This document shows, one piece after another, positions 17,657-26,103 of a stretch of DNA of 64,000 nt. Source of the DNA: Lachnospiraceae bacterium UBA2864 (lineage in GTDB: Bacteria > Bacillota > Clostridia > Lachnospirales > Lachnospiraceae). Positions within the stretch are counted from its first letter, which is position 1, and every line of letters starts with the position of its first letter. Made by a program: the position numbers and the translations under genes. The stretch spans positions 101,261-165,260 of the forward strand of contig DEFA01000017.1 in NCBI GenBank assembly GCA_002350525.1. The letters run 5' to 3'. Below the pieces are notes generated by a model. That model made no database searches. It was not told the DNA's origin and worked only from the letters and a program-made list of their open reading frames with translations.

Positions 17657-18505
17657 ATGGTAATCGATTTTCATACACATACATTTCCGGACAGGATAGC
17701 CGAAAGTGCGGTGGCATCGCTCCAGGAAAACTCGGATACCCGGGGATATATCGGCGGCACCAATGCAGATCTTATAGATTCGATGAAGAGAAGCGGTATA
17801 GACTATTCCGTGATCCTTCCGGTGGTAACAAATCCGGGAAAGGCTTCACATATCAATCAGACGGCAGCTGAGATAAATAAAACCACCGATGAAACAGGTC
17901 TTATATCCTTCGGAGGTATACATCCCGATGTGGAGGATTATAAGGCTATTCTTGATGAATGTGCGTCTCTAGGGCTTAAGGGCATAAAACTTCATCCGGA
18001 TTATTACGGAGTGGACTTCAATGATATAAGGATAAAGAGAATAGTGAGTTATGCCACTGAGCTGGGTCTCATAGTTCTCACCCATGCCGGAATGGATATA
18101 GGCCTTTATCCGCCGATAAGATGTACCATCGACCACATACTTGAAGTTATAAGAGATGTTGCACCTGATAAGCTGGTTCTGGCACATATGGGCGGCTGGA
18201 TGAACTGGTATGAGGTGACGGACAGACTTGCCGGGGAAAATGTATGGCTGGATACGGCTTTCTGTCTCGGGGGTATCAACTGGAGAGATAAGGACGATCA
18301 TAAGCCGTACCATATGATGACGGATGAGCAGTTTATACAGATGGTCGGAGCTTTCGGATCGGACAGGATCCTTTTCGCAACAGACAGTCCATGGGCAGAT
18401 CAAAAGGATTATGTCGAGAGAATCAGGAGCATGTCCATTTCTGAATCCGATAAAGATAAAATTCTCTATCAGAATGCAAAAAAACTGCTGAACTTTCTTG
18501 CTTAG
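17657..18505 (+). CDS. Amidohydrolase-family TIM-barrel metal-dependent hydrolase
   Basis: This 282-residue protein belongs to the amidohydrolase-2 type (COG2159-like) superfamily. It has the N-terminal metal motif DFHTHTFP, LKGIKLHPDYYG with a conserved His, VLTHAG, LAHMGG and the terminal Asp in FATDSPW. Substrate is not predictable: relatives decarboxylate aromatic or 2-amino-3-carboxymuconate-like acids or hydrolyse small molecules. It sits between a terminator-like hairpin and the suf promoter, so it may be transcribed alone. SD is AGGAG. Confidence 0.75.
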   Translation: MVIDFHTHTFPDRIAESAVASLQENSDTRGYIGGTNADLIDSMKRSGIDYSVILPVVTNPGKASHINQTAAEINKTTDETGLISFGGIHPDVEDYKAILDECASLGLKGIKLHPDYYGVDFNDIRIKRIVSYATELGLIVLTHAGMDIGLYPPIRCTIDHILEVIRDVAPDKLVLAHMGGWMNWYEVTDRLAGENVWLDTAFCLGGINWRDKDDHKPYHMMTDEQFIQMVGAFGSDRILFATDSPWADQKDYVERIRSMSISESDKDKILYQNAKKLLNFLA

Positions 18506-18526
18506 AGGTAAGAAATACATTATACT
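18498..18526 (+). promoter_or_regulatory. Promoter of the suf operon
   Basis: TTGCTT (-35), a 17-base spacer and TATACT (-10) lie across and just after the amidohydrolase stop, about 85 bp before sufC. The leader contains a small CGGC-TCAT-GCCG hairpin. The -35 hexamer is the same as that before the D-Asp ligase gene at 52927. Confidence 0.55.
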
Positions 18527-18612
18527 GAATAAGTTAGACCGTAATTGTTCGGCTCATGCCGGATATTAACATATATATAATTCAACATGTTTTATAAATG
18601 GAGGTAGAAGCA

Positions 18613-19341
18613 ATGCTTCAGATAAACAATTTAAAGGTTAAGGTTGCCGATAAGGAAATCCTTCACGGAGTAAACCTTACTGTAAATAAGGGAGAGACAC
18701 ATGTCATCATGGGACCTAATGGCGCCGGTAAGTCTACTCTCGGATATGCCATAATGGGTAATCCTAAGTATGAGATTACCGAAGGAAGTATTCTCTTCAA
18801 GGATAAGGATATCACCGAAGAAGAGACTCATGAAAGAGCAAAGGACGGAATATTCCTCTCTTTCCAGAATCCTATTGAGGTTCCGGGAATCTCTCTTTCG
18901 AATTTCATCAGAAATGCAATCGATACAAAGACGGGAACAAGAGTTCGTCTTTGGGATTTCCGTAAGTCTCTCGAGAAGCAGATGGAACTTCTCAATATGG
19001 ATAAGTCTTATGCTGACAGAGACCTTAATGTAGGTTTCTCAGGCGGTGAGAAGAAGAAGGCCGAGATCCTTCAGATGCTTATGATGAAGCCGGATCTTGC
19101 CATTCTTGACGAGACTGATTCGGGACTTGATGTTGATGCGGTCAGAACGGTTTCCGACGGTGTAAAGGCATTTCACGATAACGGTGACGGCGCTCTCATC
19201 ATAATAACTCACAGCACAAGAATTCTTGAAGCTCTTAAGGTAGACTATACACATATTCTTGTTGACGGAAAGATTGTTAAGACAGGAGATGCTTCTCTTG
19301 TTGATGAGATCAACTCACGCGGATTTGAGGATTACGTTTAA
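18613..19341 (+). CDS. sufC: Fe-S assembly ATPase SufC
   Basis: This is the ABC-type ATPase of the SufBCD scaffold that builds iron-sulfur clusters. Walker A is GPNGAGKST, the signature is FSGGEKKKAEIL, and Walker B is LAILDETDSGLD, which is typical of SufC. The start at 18613 is preceded by GGAGG at a good distance; the in-frame ATG at 18598 contains that SD in its own codons and is unlikely. First of five suf genes. Confidence 0.97.
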   Translation: MLQINNLKVKVADKEILHGVNLTVNKGETHVIMGPNGAGKSTLGYAIMGNPKYEITEGSILFKDKDITEEETHERAKDGIFLSFQNPIEVPGISLSNFIRNAIDTKTGTRVRLWDFRKSLEKQMELLNMDKSYADRDLNVGFSGGEKKKAEILQMLMMKPDLAILDETDSGLDVDAVRTVSDGVKAFHDNGDGALIIITHSTRILEALKVDYTHILVDGKIVKTGDASLVDEINSRGFEDYV

Positions 19342-19376
19342 GATATATTTACCACATTTAAAAAGGAAAAGTTAAA

Positions 19377-20792
19377 ATGGCTGAAAAAGAAAAAACTTAT
19401 GTAGAGGATGTGGACAGAAGCCTGTATGATTTCAGGAATGTAGACGAAGATGTTTTCAAGGTTGCAGAAGGACTCACTCCCGAGATCGTAGCTGAGATCT
19501 CAAAGGAGAAGAACGATCCTCAGTGGATGGCAGACTTCCGTCAGGAATCCTTAAAGATATATAACAATATGGAAATGTCCGTATGGGGACCTCCTATCGA
19601 TGGACTCCATATGGATAATATAGTCACATACATTAAGCCGAAGGATAATAAGATGAGTGCCGATTGGGATGAGGTTCCGGAAGATATCAAAGATACTTTC
19701 GAAAGACTCGGTATACCTCAGGCTGAGAGAGAGTCTCTTGCCGGAGTAGGTGCGCAGTACGATTCGGAGCTCGTGTATCACAATGTCCGCGAAGAAGTAG
19801 CCGCTATGGGCGTTATATATACAGACCTTGAGTCGGCTATGCACGGCGAATACGGCGACATGATAAAAGAGCATTTTATGAAGCTCATCACTCCGCAGGA
19901 TCATAAGTTTGCGGCTCTTCACGGAGCGGTATGGTCAGGCGGCTCTTTCGTGTATGTTCCGAAGGGAGTTACTGTTGAGATTCCTCTTCAGTCATACTTC
20001 AGATTAAATGCACCGGGTGCAGGTCAGTTCGAACATACGCTTATAATCGTTGATGAAGGCGCAGATCTGCATTTCATAGAAGGATGTTCGGCACCTAAAT
20101 ATAATGTTGCAAACCTTCATGCAGGTGCGGTTGAGCTTTTCGTAGGAAAGAATGCAAAGCTCAGATATTCGACTATCGAAAACTGGTCCAAGAATATGTA
20201 TAACCTGAATACCAAGAGAGCTACCGTTGAAGAAGGCGGAAAGATGGAGTGGGTTTCAGGATCTTTCGGTTCACATACCTCATATCTCTATCCGATGACA
20301 ATCCTTAAGGGAGATGATTCTAAGGTAGAGTTTACGGGTATAACATTTGCCGGAGAGGGACAGGACCTCGATACGGGTATGAAGGTAGTTCATACCGGAA
20401 AGCGTACGGTATCTACAGTCAATACCAAGTCCATATCAAAGAGCGGCGGTATCAGCACATTCAGAAGTGCGGTAGTTATCGGACCTGAGGCGAAGGGCGC
20501 CAAATCTGCGGTAGACTGTTCATCACTCATGCTTGATGATATATCAAGATCGGATACAGTTCCCGCAATGGATGTAAGATGTGATGACGTTGATATCGGA
20601 CACGAAGCAAAGATAGGACGTATCTCGGATGAGGCAATATTCTATCTCATGAGCCGCGGTATCTCGGAAGAAGATGCACGTGCCATGATAGTAAGCGGTT
20701 TTGCGGATAATGTATCCAAGGAGCTTCCGCTTGAATATGCAGTCGAGATGAATAACCTGATCCGCCTCGAGATGAAAGGCTCGATAGGATAG
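19377..20792 (+). CDS. sufB: Fe-S assembly scaffold SufB
   Basis: The 471-residue beta-helix scaffold accepts sulfur and iron with SufC and SufD. Family segments are clear: WGPPIDGL, VWSGGSFVYVPKGV, LHFIEGCSAPKY, RYSTIENWSKNMYNL and SAVDCSSLML. It follows sufC by 35 bp with an AAGGA SD. Confidence 0.97.
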   Translation: MAEKEKTYVEDVDRSLYDFRNVDEDVFKVAEGLTPEIVAEISKEKNDPQWMADFRQESLKIYNNMEMSVWGPPIDGLHMDNIVTYIKPKDNKMSADWDEVPEDIKDTFERLGIPQAERESLAGVGAQYDSELVYHNVREEVAAMGVIYTDLESAMHGEYGDMIKEHFMKLITPQDHKFAALHGAVWSGGSFVYVPKGVTVEIPLQSYFRLNAPGAGQFEHTLIIVDEGADLHFIEGCSAPKYNVANLHAGAVELFVGKNAKLRYSTIENWSKNMYNLNTKRATVEEGGKMEWVSGSFGSHTSYLYPMTILKGDDSKVEFTGITFAGEGQDLDTGMKVVHTGKRTVSTVNTKSISKSGGISTFRSAVVIGPEAKGAKSAVDCSSLMLDDISRSDTVPAMDVRCDDVDIGHEAKIGRISDEAIFYLMSRGISEEDARAMIVSGFADNVSKELPLEYAVEMNNLIRLEMKGSIG

Positions 20793-20836
20793 TTTGTACC
20801 GGATGTTCTCTAGACATACTGAAAGGATCAAAAACA

Positions 20837-21883
20837 TTGAAGAATATAACGATAAATAAGCTGCCGGTTCCAACGTGGACCTGGCTTAAGGTTAATGATA
20901 AAAGTGTAGCGGTTCCGGATACCGTATCCAAAGCGGAAGCCGAGATAGAAGATATGCCTGCCGAAGTTAAGGTAGGAAAGGTTGATTTTACTTCTATCTG
21001 TCTCGGAGATGTTGAACTCGGAGCCGGAGAGGATTTCAGACGATTTTCTCATTCTGCGAAAACCGGAGGAGTGTCTTTCACGGTTGCAGCCGGAGAAAAA
21101 GTCGAAGCTCCTGTAAGAATGATATATGATTATAATAACATGACGGATGAAGGAAAGCTTTCACGTACATCCGTTGTTCTGGGTGAGGACTCTGAACTTA
21201 CCATGGTCATGATATTTAAAGGAAAGACCTCCTTTGCGGCAAATGATATAAGGATCAAGGCTGCAAAAACGGCAAAGCTTACGCTCGTTGAAGTATTTCA
21301 GCTGGATGAAGGTTCTAACTTTATAGACAGCATCGGCGGAAGATATATGGATCAGGGCGGTCTGAAGCTCATCCAGGTCAATAACGGCAAGGGAAATGTA
21401 TGTCTCAGCTGTGCGGCCGATCTGGACGGATATAAGAGTAATCTGAATATCGAAACGGGTTATCTTGTGACAGGTAACGATAAGATGGATATAAATTACG
21501 TAGCAAGACACAGAGGTGTTCTTACGGATACAAAGATAAATGTCAGCGGAGTTCTTCGCGACCATGCCGATAAGACCTTCCGCGGAACGATTGATTTCAT
21601 AAAGGGATGTAAAGAGGCAACCGGTGACGAGAGAGAAGATGTACTTCTTATGAATGAGGGAGTGCATAACAACACCGTTCCGCTTATTCTATGTGCGGAG
21701 GAAGACGTTGAAGGTGCTCACGGTGCTTCCATCGGAAAGATATCGGAAGATATTCTCCTCTACATGCAGTCAAGAGGTATTCCTGAGGAAGAGATAACAG
21801 AGCTTATGGCAAAGTCCCGTATAGCGGCTGTGGCAGGAAGAATCCCTGATGAAAAGACACGCGAGATGCTTATCGGAGAGTAA
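20837..21883 (+). CDS. sufD: Fe-S assembly protein SufD
   Basis: The 348-residue paralogue of SufB completes the SufBC2D complex. The chosen start is TTG, because the N-terminus LPVPTWTWLKVN is typical of SufD and the first ATG is about 40 residues further in; AAAGGA lies upstream. The C-terminal EDVEGAHGASIGKISEDILLYMQSRGI is the SufB/SufD signature. Confidence 0.93.
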   Translation: MKNITINKLPVPTWTWLKVNDKSVAVPDTVSKAEAEIEDMPAEVKVGKVDFTSICLGDVELGAGEDFRRFSHSAKTGGVSFTVAAGEKVEAPVRMIYDYNNMTDEGKLSRTSVVLGEDSELTMVMIFKGKTSFAANDIRIKAAKTAKLTLVEVFQLDEGSNFIDSIGGRYMDQGGLKLIQVNNGKGNVCLSCAADLDGYKSNLNIETGYLVTGNDKMDINYVARHRGVLTDTKINVSGVLRDHADKTFRGTIDFIKGCKEATGDEREDVLLMNEGVHNNTVPLILCAEEDVEGAHGASIGKISEDILLYMQSRGIPEEEITELMAKSRIAAVAGRIPDEKTREMLIGE

Positions 21884-21939
21884 TCGGTATTCAAAAGGCA
21901 GTTTAAATCATTTAGTTTTATCAGCAGTAAGGAAAAAAT

Positions 21940-23163
21940 ATGAGTATAGATGTAAAAAAAATTAGAGAAGATTTTCCGTTCTTCGGCGGAACGGATCTGG
22001 CGTATCTTGATAACTCCGCAACATCACAGCGTCCGCGCTGTGTAATGGAAGCAGAAGCGGAATACTATTATCATCACAATTCCAATCCGTTCAGAGGTTT
22101 ATACCAGCTCTCCATAGATGCAACCGAAAGATACGAAGCAGCCCGCGAAAAGGTAGCAGACTTTATCAATGCAGCTTCGGACCGCGAGATAATCTTTACA
22201 AGAAATGCTTCGGAAAGCCTTAACCTTGTGGCATATTCTCTCGGTGAGATGTTCCTTAAAGAAGGCGATGAGGTAATAACAACGGTAGTAGAGCATCATA
22301 GCAACATGCTTCCGTGGAGACTCGCTGCAGAGAGACACGGAGCTGTCATAAAGTATCTTGAATGTGAGAAGGACGGAAGTTTCCTTCCGGAAAAGCTGGA
22401 AGCTCTTGTAAATGAAAAGACAAAGATAGTTGCTATGACCGGTATGTCCAATATATTCGGAAGAATTAACGATATTAAGACCTTTGCGGCCATAGCTCAT
22501 AAGAAGGGTGCTTACTTTGTTATGGACGGAGCACAGAGTGTTCCTCATTCCGTAACGGATGTGCAGGATCTGGATGTCGATTTCCTCGCATTTTCCGGAC
22601 ATAAGATGCTTGCGCCTTTCGGAGTCGGTGTTTTATACGGAAAAGAGGCAATACTTAAAGAGATGCCGCCGTTTTTATCGGGCGGTGAGATGATCGAGTA
22701 TGTTACTCTTGATTCGGTAACCTGGGCAGATCTTCCTCATAAGTTCGAGGCGGGAACCGTAAATGCCGGAGGAGCGGTTGCTCTTTCTGCCGCAATCGAT
22801 TATCTGAGAAGTATCGGAATGGATGCTATCGAAGAGCGTGAAAATATGCTTACCGAGATGGCGCTTGACGGAATGAAGAAGGTTCCTCATATTACGATTC
22901 TCGGAAGTGATGAGGCAAAGGACCATCACGGCATTATCACCTTCAGAGTTGATGGAGTGCATCCTCATGATACTGCTGCCATTATGGCAGAGGACGGTGT
23001 GGCTATCAGAGCCGGACATCACTGTGCCGAGCCGCTGCATCATTTCATAGGAATTCCTTCAACTGTAAGAGCAAGTATCATGTTCTACAACACAGAAGAA
23101 GAGATTGAAAGACTTGTAAAGAGTGTTTCATCCCTGAGAAAGAGAATGGGATATAACGATTAA
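21940..23163 (+). CDS. sufS: Cysteine desulfurase SufS
   Basis: The 407-residue PLP enzyme takes sulfur from cysteine for the Suf scaffold. PLP-binding Lys222 is in SGHKMLAPFG, and the persulfide-forming Cys362 is in RAGHHCAEPLH. It belongs to the type II (SufS/CsdA) group, paired with SufU downstream. SD is AAGGA. Confidence 0.96.
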   Translation: MSIDVKKIREDFPFFGGTDLAYLDNSATSQRPRCVMEAEAEYYYHHNSNPFRGLYQLSIDATERYEAAREKVADFINAASDREIIFTRNASESLNLVAYSLGEMFLKEGDEVITTVVEHHSNMLPWRLAAERHGAVIKYLECEKDGSFLPEKLEALVNEKTKIVAMTGMSNIFGRINDIKTFAAIAHKKGAYFVMDGAQSVPHSVTDVQDLDVDFLAFSGHKMLAPFGVGVLYGKEAILKEMPPFLSGGEMIEYVTLDSVTWADLPHKFEAGTVNAGGAVALSAAIDYLRSIGMDAIEERENMLTEMALDGMKKVPHITILGSDEAKDHHGIITFRVDGVHPHDTAAIMAEDGVAIRAGHHCAEPLHHFIGIPSTVRASIMFYNTEEEIERLVKSVSSLRKRMGYND

Positions 23164-23169
23164 GGAGGC

Positions 23170-23631
23170 ATGATGGATAACAGACCGTTTTACAACGAAG
23201 TGCTCACAGAGCATAATATACATCCTACACATAAGATAAAGCTTATGAAAGCTACCAGCGAACTGAGAGGTGTTAATCCGTCCTGTGGAGACGATATAAC
23301 ACTTCAGTTATCCGTGGGTGCGGACGGGATCATCGAAGACGGTGGTTTTACAGGTGACGGATGTGCAATATCTCAGGCAAGTGCCGATATGATGCTTGAT
23401 CTTGTGATCGGAAGATCCGTTGAAGAGGCACTTAAGCTTAAGGATACATTTCTTAGAATGATCAAAGAGAAGATAAGCGAAGAGGAGCTTGATTCGCTCG
23501 AAGAAGCACAGGCACTTCAGGACATATCACATATGCCTTCACGTGTTAAATGTGCTGTTCTCGGATGGCATACACTTGAAGAAATATTAAACGGTAACGG
23601 CAAGGATTCAGTATCTACGGAAGATCAGTAA
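23170..23631 (+). CDS. sufU: SufU-type sulfur relay protein
   Basis: The 153-residue protein is a SufU/IscU-like zinc-bound sulfur acceptor for SufS in Firmicutes. The three conserved Cys are in NPSCGDD, GDGCAISQAS and RVKCAVLGWHTL. The insert before the last Cys is typical of SufU. Two adjacent ATGs occur (23170 and 23173); GGAGG lies only one base from the first, so the second may be the real one. Confidence 0.93.
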   Translation: MMDNRPFYNEVLTEHNIHPTHKIKLMKATSELRGVNPSCGDDITLQLSVGADGIIEDGGFTGDGCAISQASADMMLDLVIGRSVEEALKLKDTFLRMIKEKISEEELDSLEEAQALQDISHMPSRVKCAVLGWHTLEEILNGNGKDSVSTEDQ

Positions 23632-23668
23632 AACCTTGAAGTAAACCGTATTTGGGAGGATTATAAAT

Positions 23669-24520
23669 ATGTTTAGGAAAAAGTTAATAGCCGGAATCAT
23701 GGCACTTACATTGTGTTTTTCTATGGGAGCATGCGGTAAGGCAGCATCAGGCAGCGGTGATACACAGGCAGCGGGAGGTGCAACAGAGGCAGCACCTGTA
23801 GAAGGCGCCGATGCGGATTACGCAAAGATCAGAGAAAAAGGAAAGCTTGTGGTAGGTATCACGGATTTCGAGCCTATGGACTATAAAGACGAATCAGGCA
23901 AATGGATAGGCTTTGATGCCGAAATGGCTGAAGCTTTTGCACACAGCCTGGATGTGGAAGTTGAATTTGTAGAGATTGAATGGGACAACAAGGCTCTCGA
24001 ACTCAGCTCCGGTGCAATCGACTGTGTATGGAACGGTATGACACTTACCGATGAAGTTAAGTCTGCCATGGACTGCTCCAAGCCATACTGCAATAACGCT
24101 CAGATTGTAATAGTTCCTTCGGATAAAGCTGATCAGTATCAGACAGTAGAGAGTCTTAAGGACCTTAAGTTTGCCGTAGAGGCGGGAAGTGCCGGTGAAG
24201 CGGAAGCAAAGAACAACGGCCTTAACTATACTCCTGTACAGAGTCAGGCAAATGCACTTATGGAGGTTGCTGCTGGAACATCGGATGCTGCGATCATCGA
24301 TTCTCTTATGGCAGCCGCAATGGTAGGCGAAGGAACAAGCTATGAGAATCTTACTTATACGGTAGGACTTAACAACGAAGAGTATGGTGTAGGATTCAGA
24401 AAGGGGTCTGACCTTGTACCTCTTCTCAACAAGTATTTCCAGGTTGCCGATACAGACGGAACCATGAAGGCCATTGCCGAGAAGTACGGCGTACAGGCAG
24501 CTATCATAGATCAGAAATAA
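23669..24520 (+). CDS. Amino-acid ABC transporter substrate-binding lipoprotein (family 3)
   Basis: The 283-residue protein has a signal peptide with lipobox MGACG, a Gly/Ala-rich spacer, then a family-3 solute-binding domain (GKLVVGITDFEPMDYKDESGKWIGFDAEMAEAFA). Ligand is a polar amino acid by family. It lies 37 bp after sufU with no terminator seen between, and the locus is sulfur-related, so cystine is a reasonable but unproven guess. SD is GGGAGG. Confidence 0.9.
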   Translation: MFRKKLIAGIMALTLCFSMGACGKAASGSGDTQAAGGATEAAPVEGADADYAKIREKGKLVVGITDFEPMDYKDESGKWIGFDAEMAEAFAHSLDVEVEFVEIEWDNKALELSSGAIDCVWNGMTLTDEVKSAMDCSKPYCNNAQIVIVPSDKADQYQTVESLKDLKFAVEAGSAGEAEAKNNGLNYTPVQSQANALMEVAAGTSDAAIIDSLMAAAMVGEGTSYENLTYTVGLNNEEYGVGFRKGSDLVPLLNKYFQVADTDGTMKAIAEKYGVQAAIIDQK

Positions 24521-24539
24521 ATAAATAATCATAACATAC

Positions 24540-24576
24540 CAACAAGTGCCGGAAAGATTTTTTCCGGCCTTGTTTA
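24540..24576 (+). terminator. Hairpin between binding protein and permease genes
   Basis: AACAAG-GCCGGAAA pairs with TTTCCGGC-TTGTT around a short GATTT loop, with one opposed T/C mismatch. It is followed by TTATAAA. Placed inside the transporter operon, it probably terminates most transcripts and keeps the binding protein in excess. Confidence 0.65.
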
Positions 24577-24601
24577 TAAAATAGAGTGATCGGGGATAAG
24601 T

Positions 24602-25288
24602 ATGGATCTTTTCTTTCAACAATTTCCAATAGTAATACATGCTCTGAATGTGGGCTTTCTTCAGACTCTTAAGCTGTTCTTCGTAACGCTTCTGGGAGCT
24701 CTTCCACTGGGACTTCTTATATGCTTCGGATCTCAGTCGAAGCTCTGGCCCGTAAAAACACTTTTCAGAGTGATCATATGGATCGTCCGCGGAACACCGC
24801 TTATGATCCAGCTGCTCATAATATATTATTTTCCGGGGCTTGTGCTCGGAAATGCTATCTGGGGCGGAGACGAAGCGGGCAGATTCGCTGCATCGGCCGT
24901 TGCATTTATAATCAATTATGCATGCTATTTTTCGGAAATATATCGTGGCGGAATCATAAGCATTCCGGTTGGTCAGGATGAAGCGGGCCTTGTGCTCGGT
25001 ATGACGAAGAGCCAGATATTCTTCCGTGTGAAGCTCCTTCAGATGATCAAGAGGATACTTCCTCCGATGTCCAACGAGATACTTACTCTGGTTAAGGATA
25101 CGTCTCTTGCGAGAATCATCGCGCTTCAGGAAGTCATCTGGGCAGGACAGGCGTTCATGAAGGGATCACAGGGAATCTCGGGTGCCATATGGCCGCTTTT
25201 CTTTACGGCATTTTATTATCTTATCTGCAACGGAATTCTTACGATCCTTCTCGGAAAATGCGAGAAGAAGCTTGAGTATTTCAGATAG
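24602..25288 (+). CDS. Amino-acid ABC transporter permease
   Basis: The 228-residue membrane protein of the His/Glu/Gln/Cys permease family has about five hydrophobic segments. The family segments IVRGTPLMIQLLI and SEIYRGGIISIPVGQDEAGLVLGM form the EAA loop that contacts the ATPase. It likely works as a homodimer with its neighbours. SD is GGGGA. Confidence 0.93.
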   Translation: MDLFFQQFPIVIHALNVGFLQTLKLFFVTLLGALPLGLLICFGSQSKLWPVKTLFRVIIWIVRGTPLMIQLLIIYYFPGLVLGNAIWGGDEAGRFAASAVAFIINYACYFSEIYRGGIISIPVGQDEAGLVLGMTKSQIFFRVKLLQMIKRILPPMSNEILTLVKDTSLARIIALQEVIWAGQAFMKGSQGISGAIWPLFFTAFYYLICNGILTILLGKCEKKLEYFR

Positions 25289-25308
25289 GATCACATAGGA
25301 GTTATCGT

Positions 25309-26094
25309 ATGAGTATATTAGAAGTCGAACATATAAGTAAATCCTTTGATAAGACAGAGGTTCTTAAGGACATCTGTTTTAATCTGGAGAAGAGTGAAGT
25401 GCTTTCCATTATAGGCTCTTCGGGAAGCGGCAAGACCACGCTGCTGAGATGCCTGAACTTTCTTGAGACAGCCGATAAAGGAGTTATCAGGGTTTCGGGT
25501 GAGACTGTATTCGATGCGGAGGATCCGTCCTTCAGGAAGGAAGCGGTGATAAGAAAAAACAGGATGCATTTCGGACTTGTATTCCAGTCATTTAATCTTT
25601 TTCCGCAGTATACGGCTATAGAAAATGTTATGCTTGCCAGAAAACTTCAGGCAGAGAAAATGCCCGGTTATAAGGCTGACAAGAAGAATATACTGGAGAA
25701 GATAAGAAGTGACGCAGAGAATCTTCTGAATCAGATGGGACTGTCGGAGAGAATGGATAATTATCCGCATCAGCTTTCGGGCGGTCAGTGCCAGAGAGTA
25801 GCGATAGCAAGAGCACTGAATCTCGAGCCTACCATACTGTGTTTTGACGAGCCGACCTCAGCACTTGACCCGGAGCTTACGGGAGAAGTACTCCGTGTTA
25901 TAAAAGAGCTTGCGGAAAAGAAGATGACCATGATAATCGTTACCCACGAGATGTCCTTTGCAAAGAATGTATCGGATCAGGTGATATTCATGGATAACGG
26001 TATAGTCCTTGAGAAAGGAACTCCGGAAGATGTTTTCGAACATCCTAAGGAAGAAAGAACAAAGCAGTTCCTTGGAAAGATATCTGAAAAATAG
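25309..26094 (+). CDS. Amino-acid ABC transporter ATP-binding protein
   Basis: The 261-residue ATPase of the GlnQ/HisP group energises the preceding permease. Walker A is GSSGSGKTT, the signature is LSGGQCQRVAIARAL, Walker B is LCFDEPTSALDPE and the switch His is in VTHEMSFA. It follows the permease by 20 bp. Confidence 0.94.
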   Translation: MSILEVEHISKSFDKTEVLKDICFNLEKSEVLSIIGSSGSGKTTLLRCLNFLETADKGVIRVSGETVFDAEDPSFRKEAVIRKNRMHFGLVFQSFNLFPQYTAIENVMLARKLQAEKMPGYKADKKNILEKIRSDAENLLNQMGLSERMDNYPHQLSGGQCQRVAIARALNLEPTILCFDEPTSALDPELTGEVLRVIKELAEKKMTMIIVTHEMSFAKNVSDQVIFMDNGIVLEKGTPEDVFEHPKEERTKQFLGKISEK

Positions 26095-26103
26095 GTGCAT
26101 CGT

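Noticed and set aside
17632..17871. Plus-strand frame of 79 codons overlapping the amidohydrolase start
   Set aside because: It overlaps the amidohydrolase gene in another frame and has no SD; the amidohydrolase has family motifs from its first residues.
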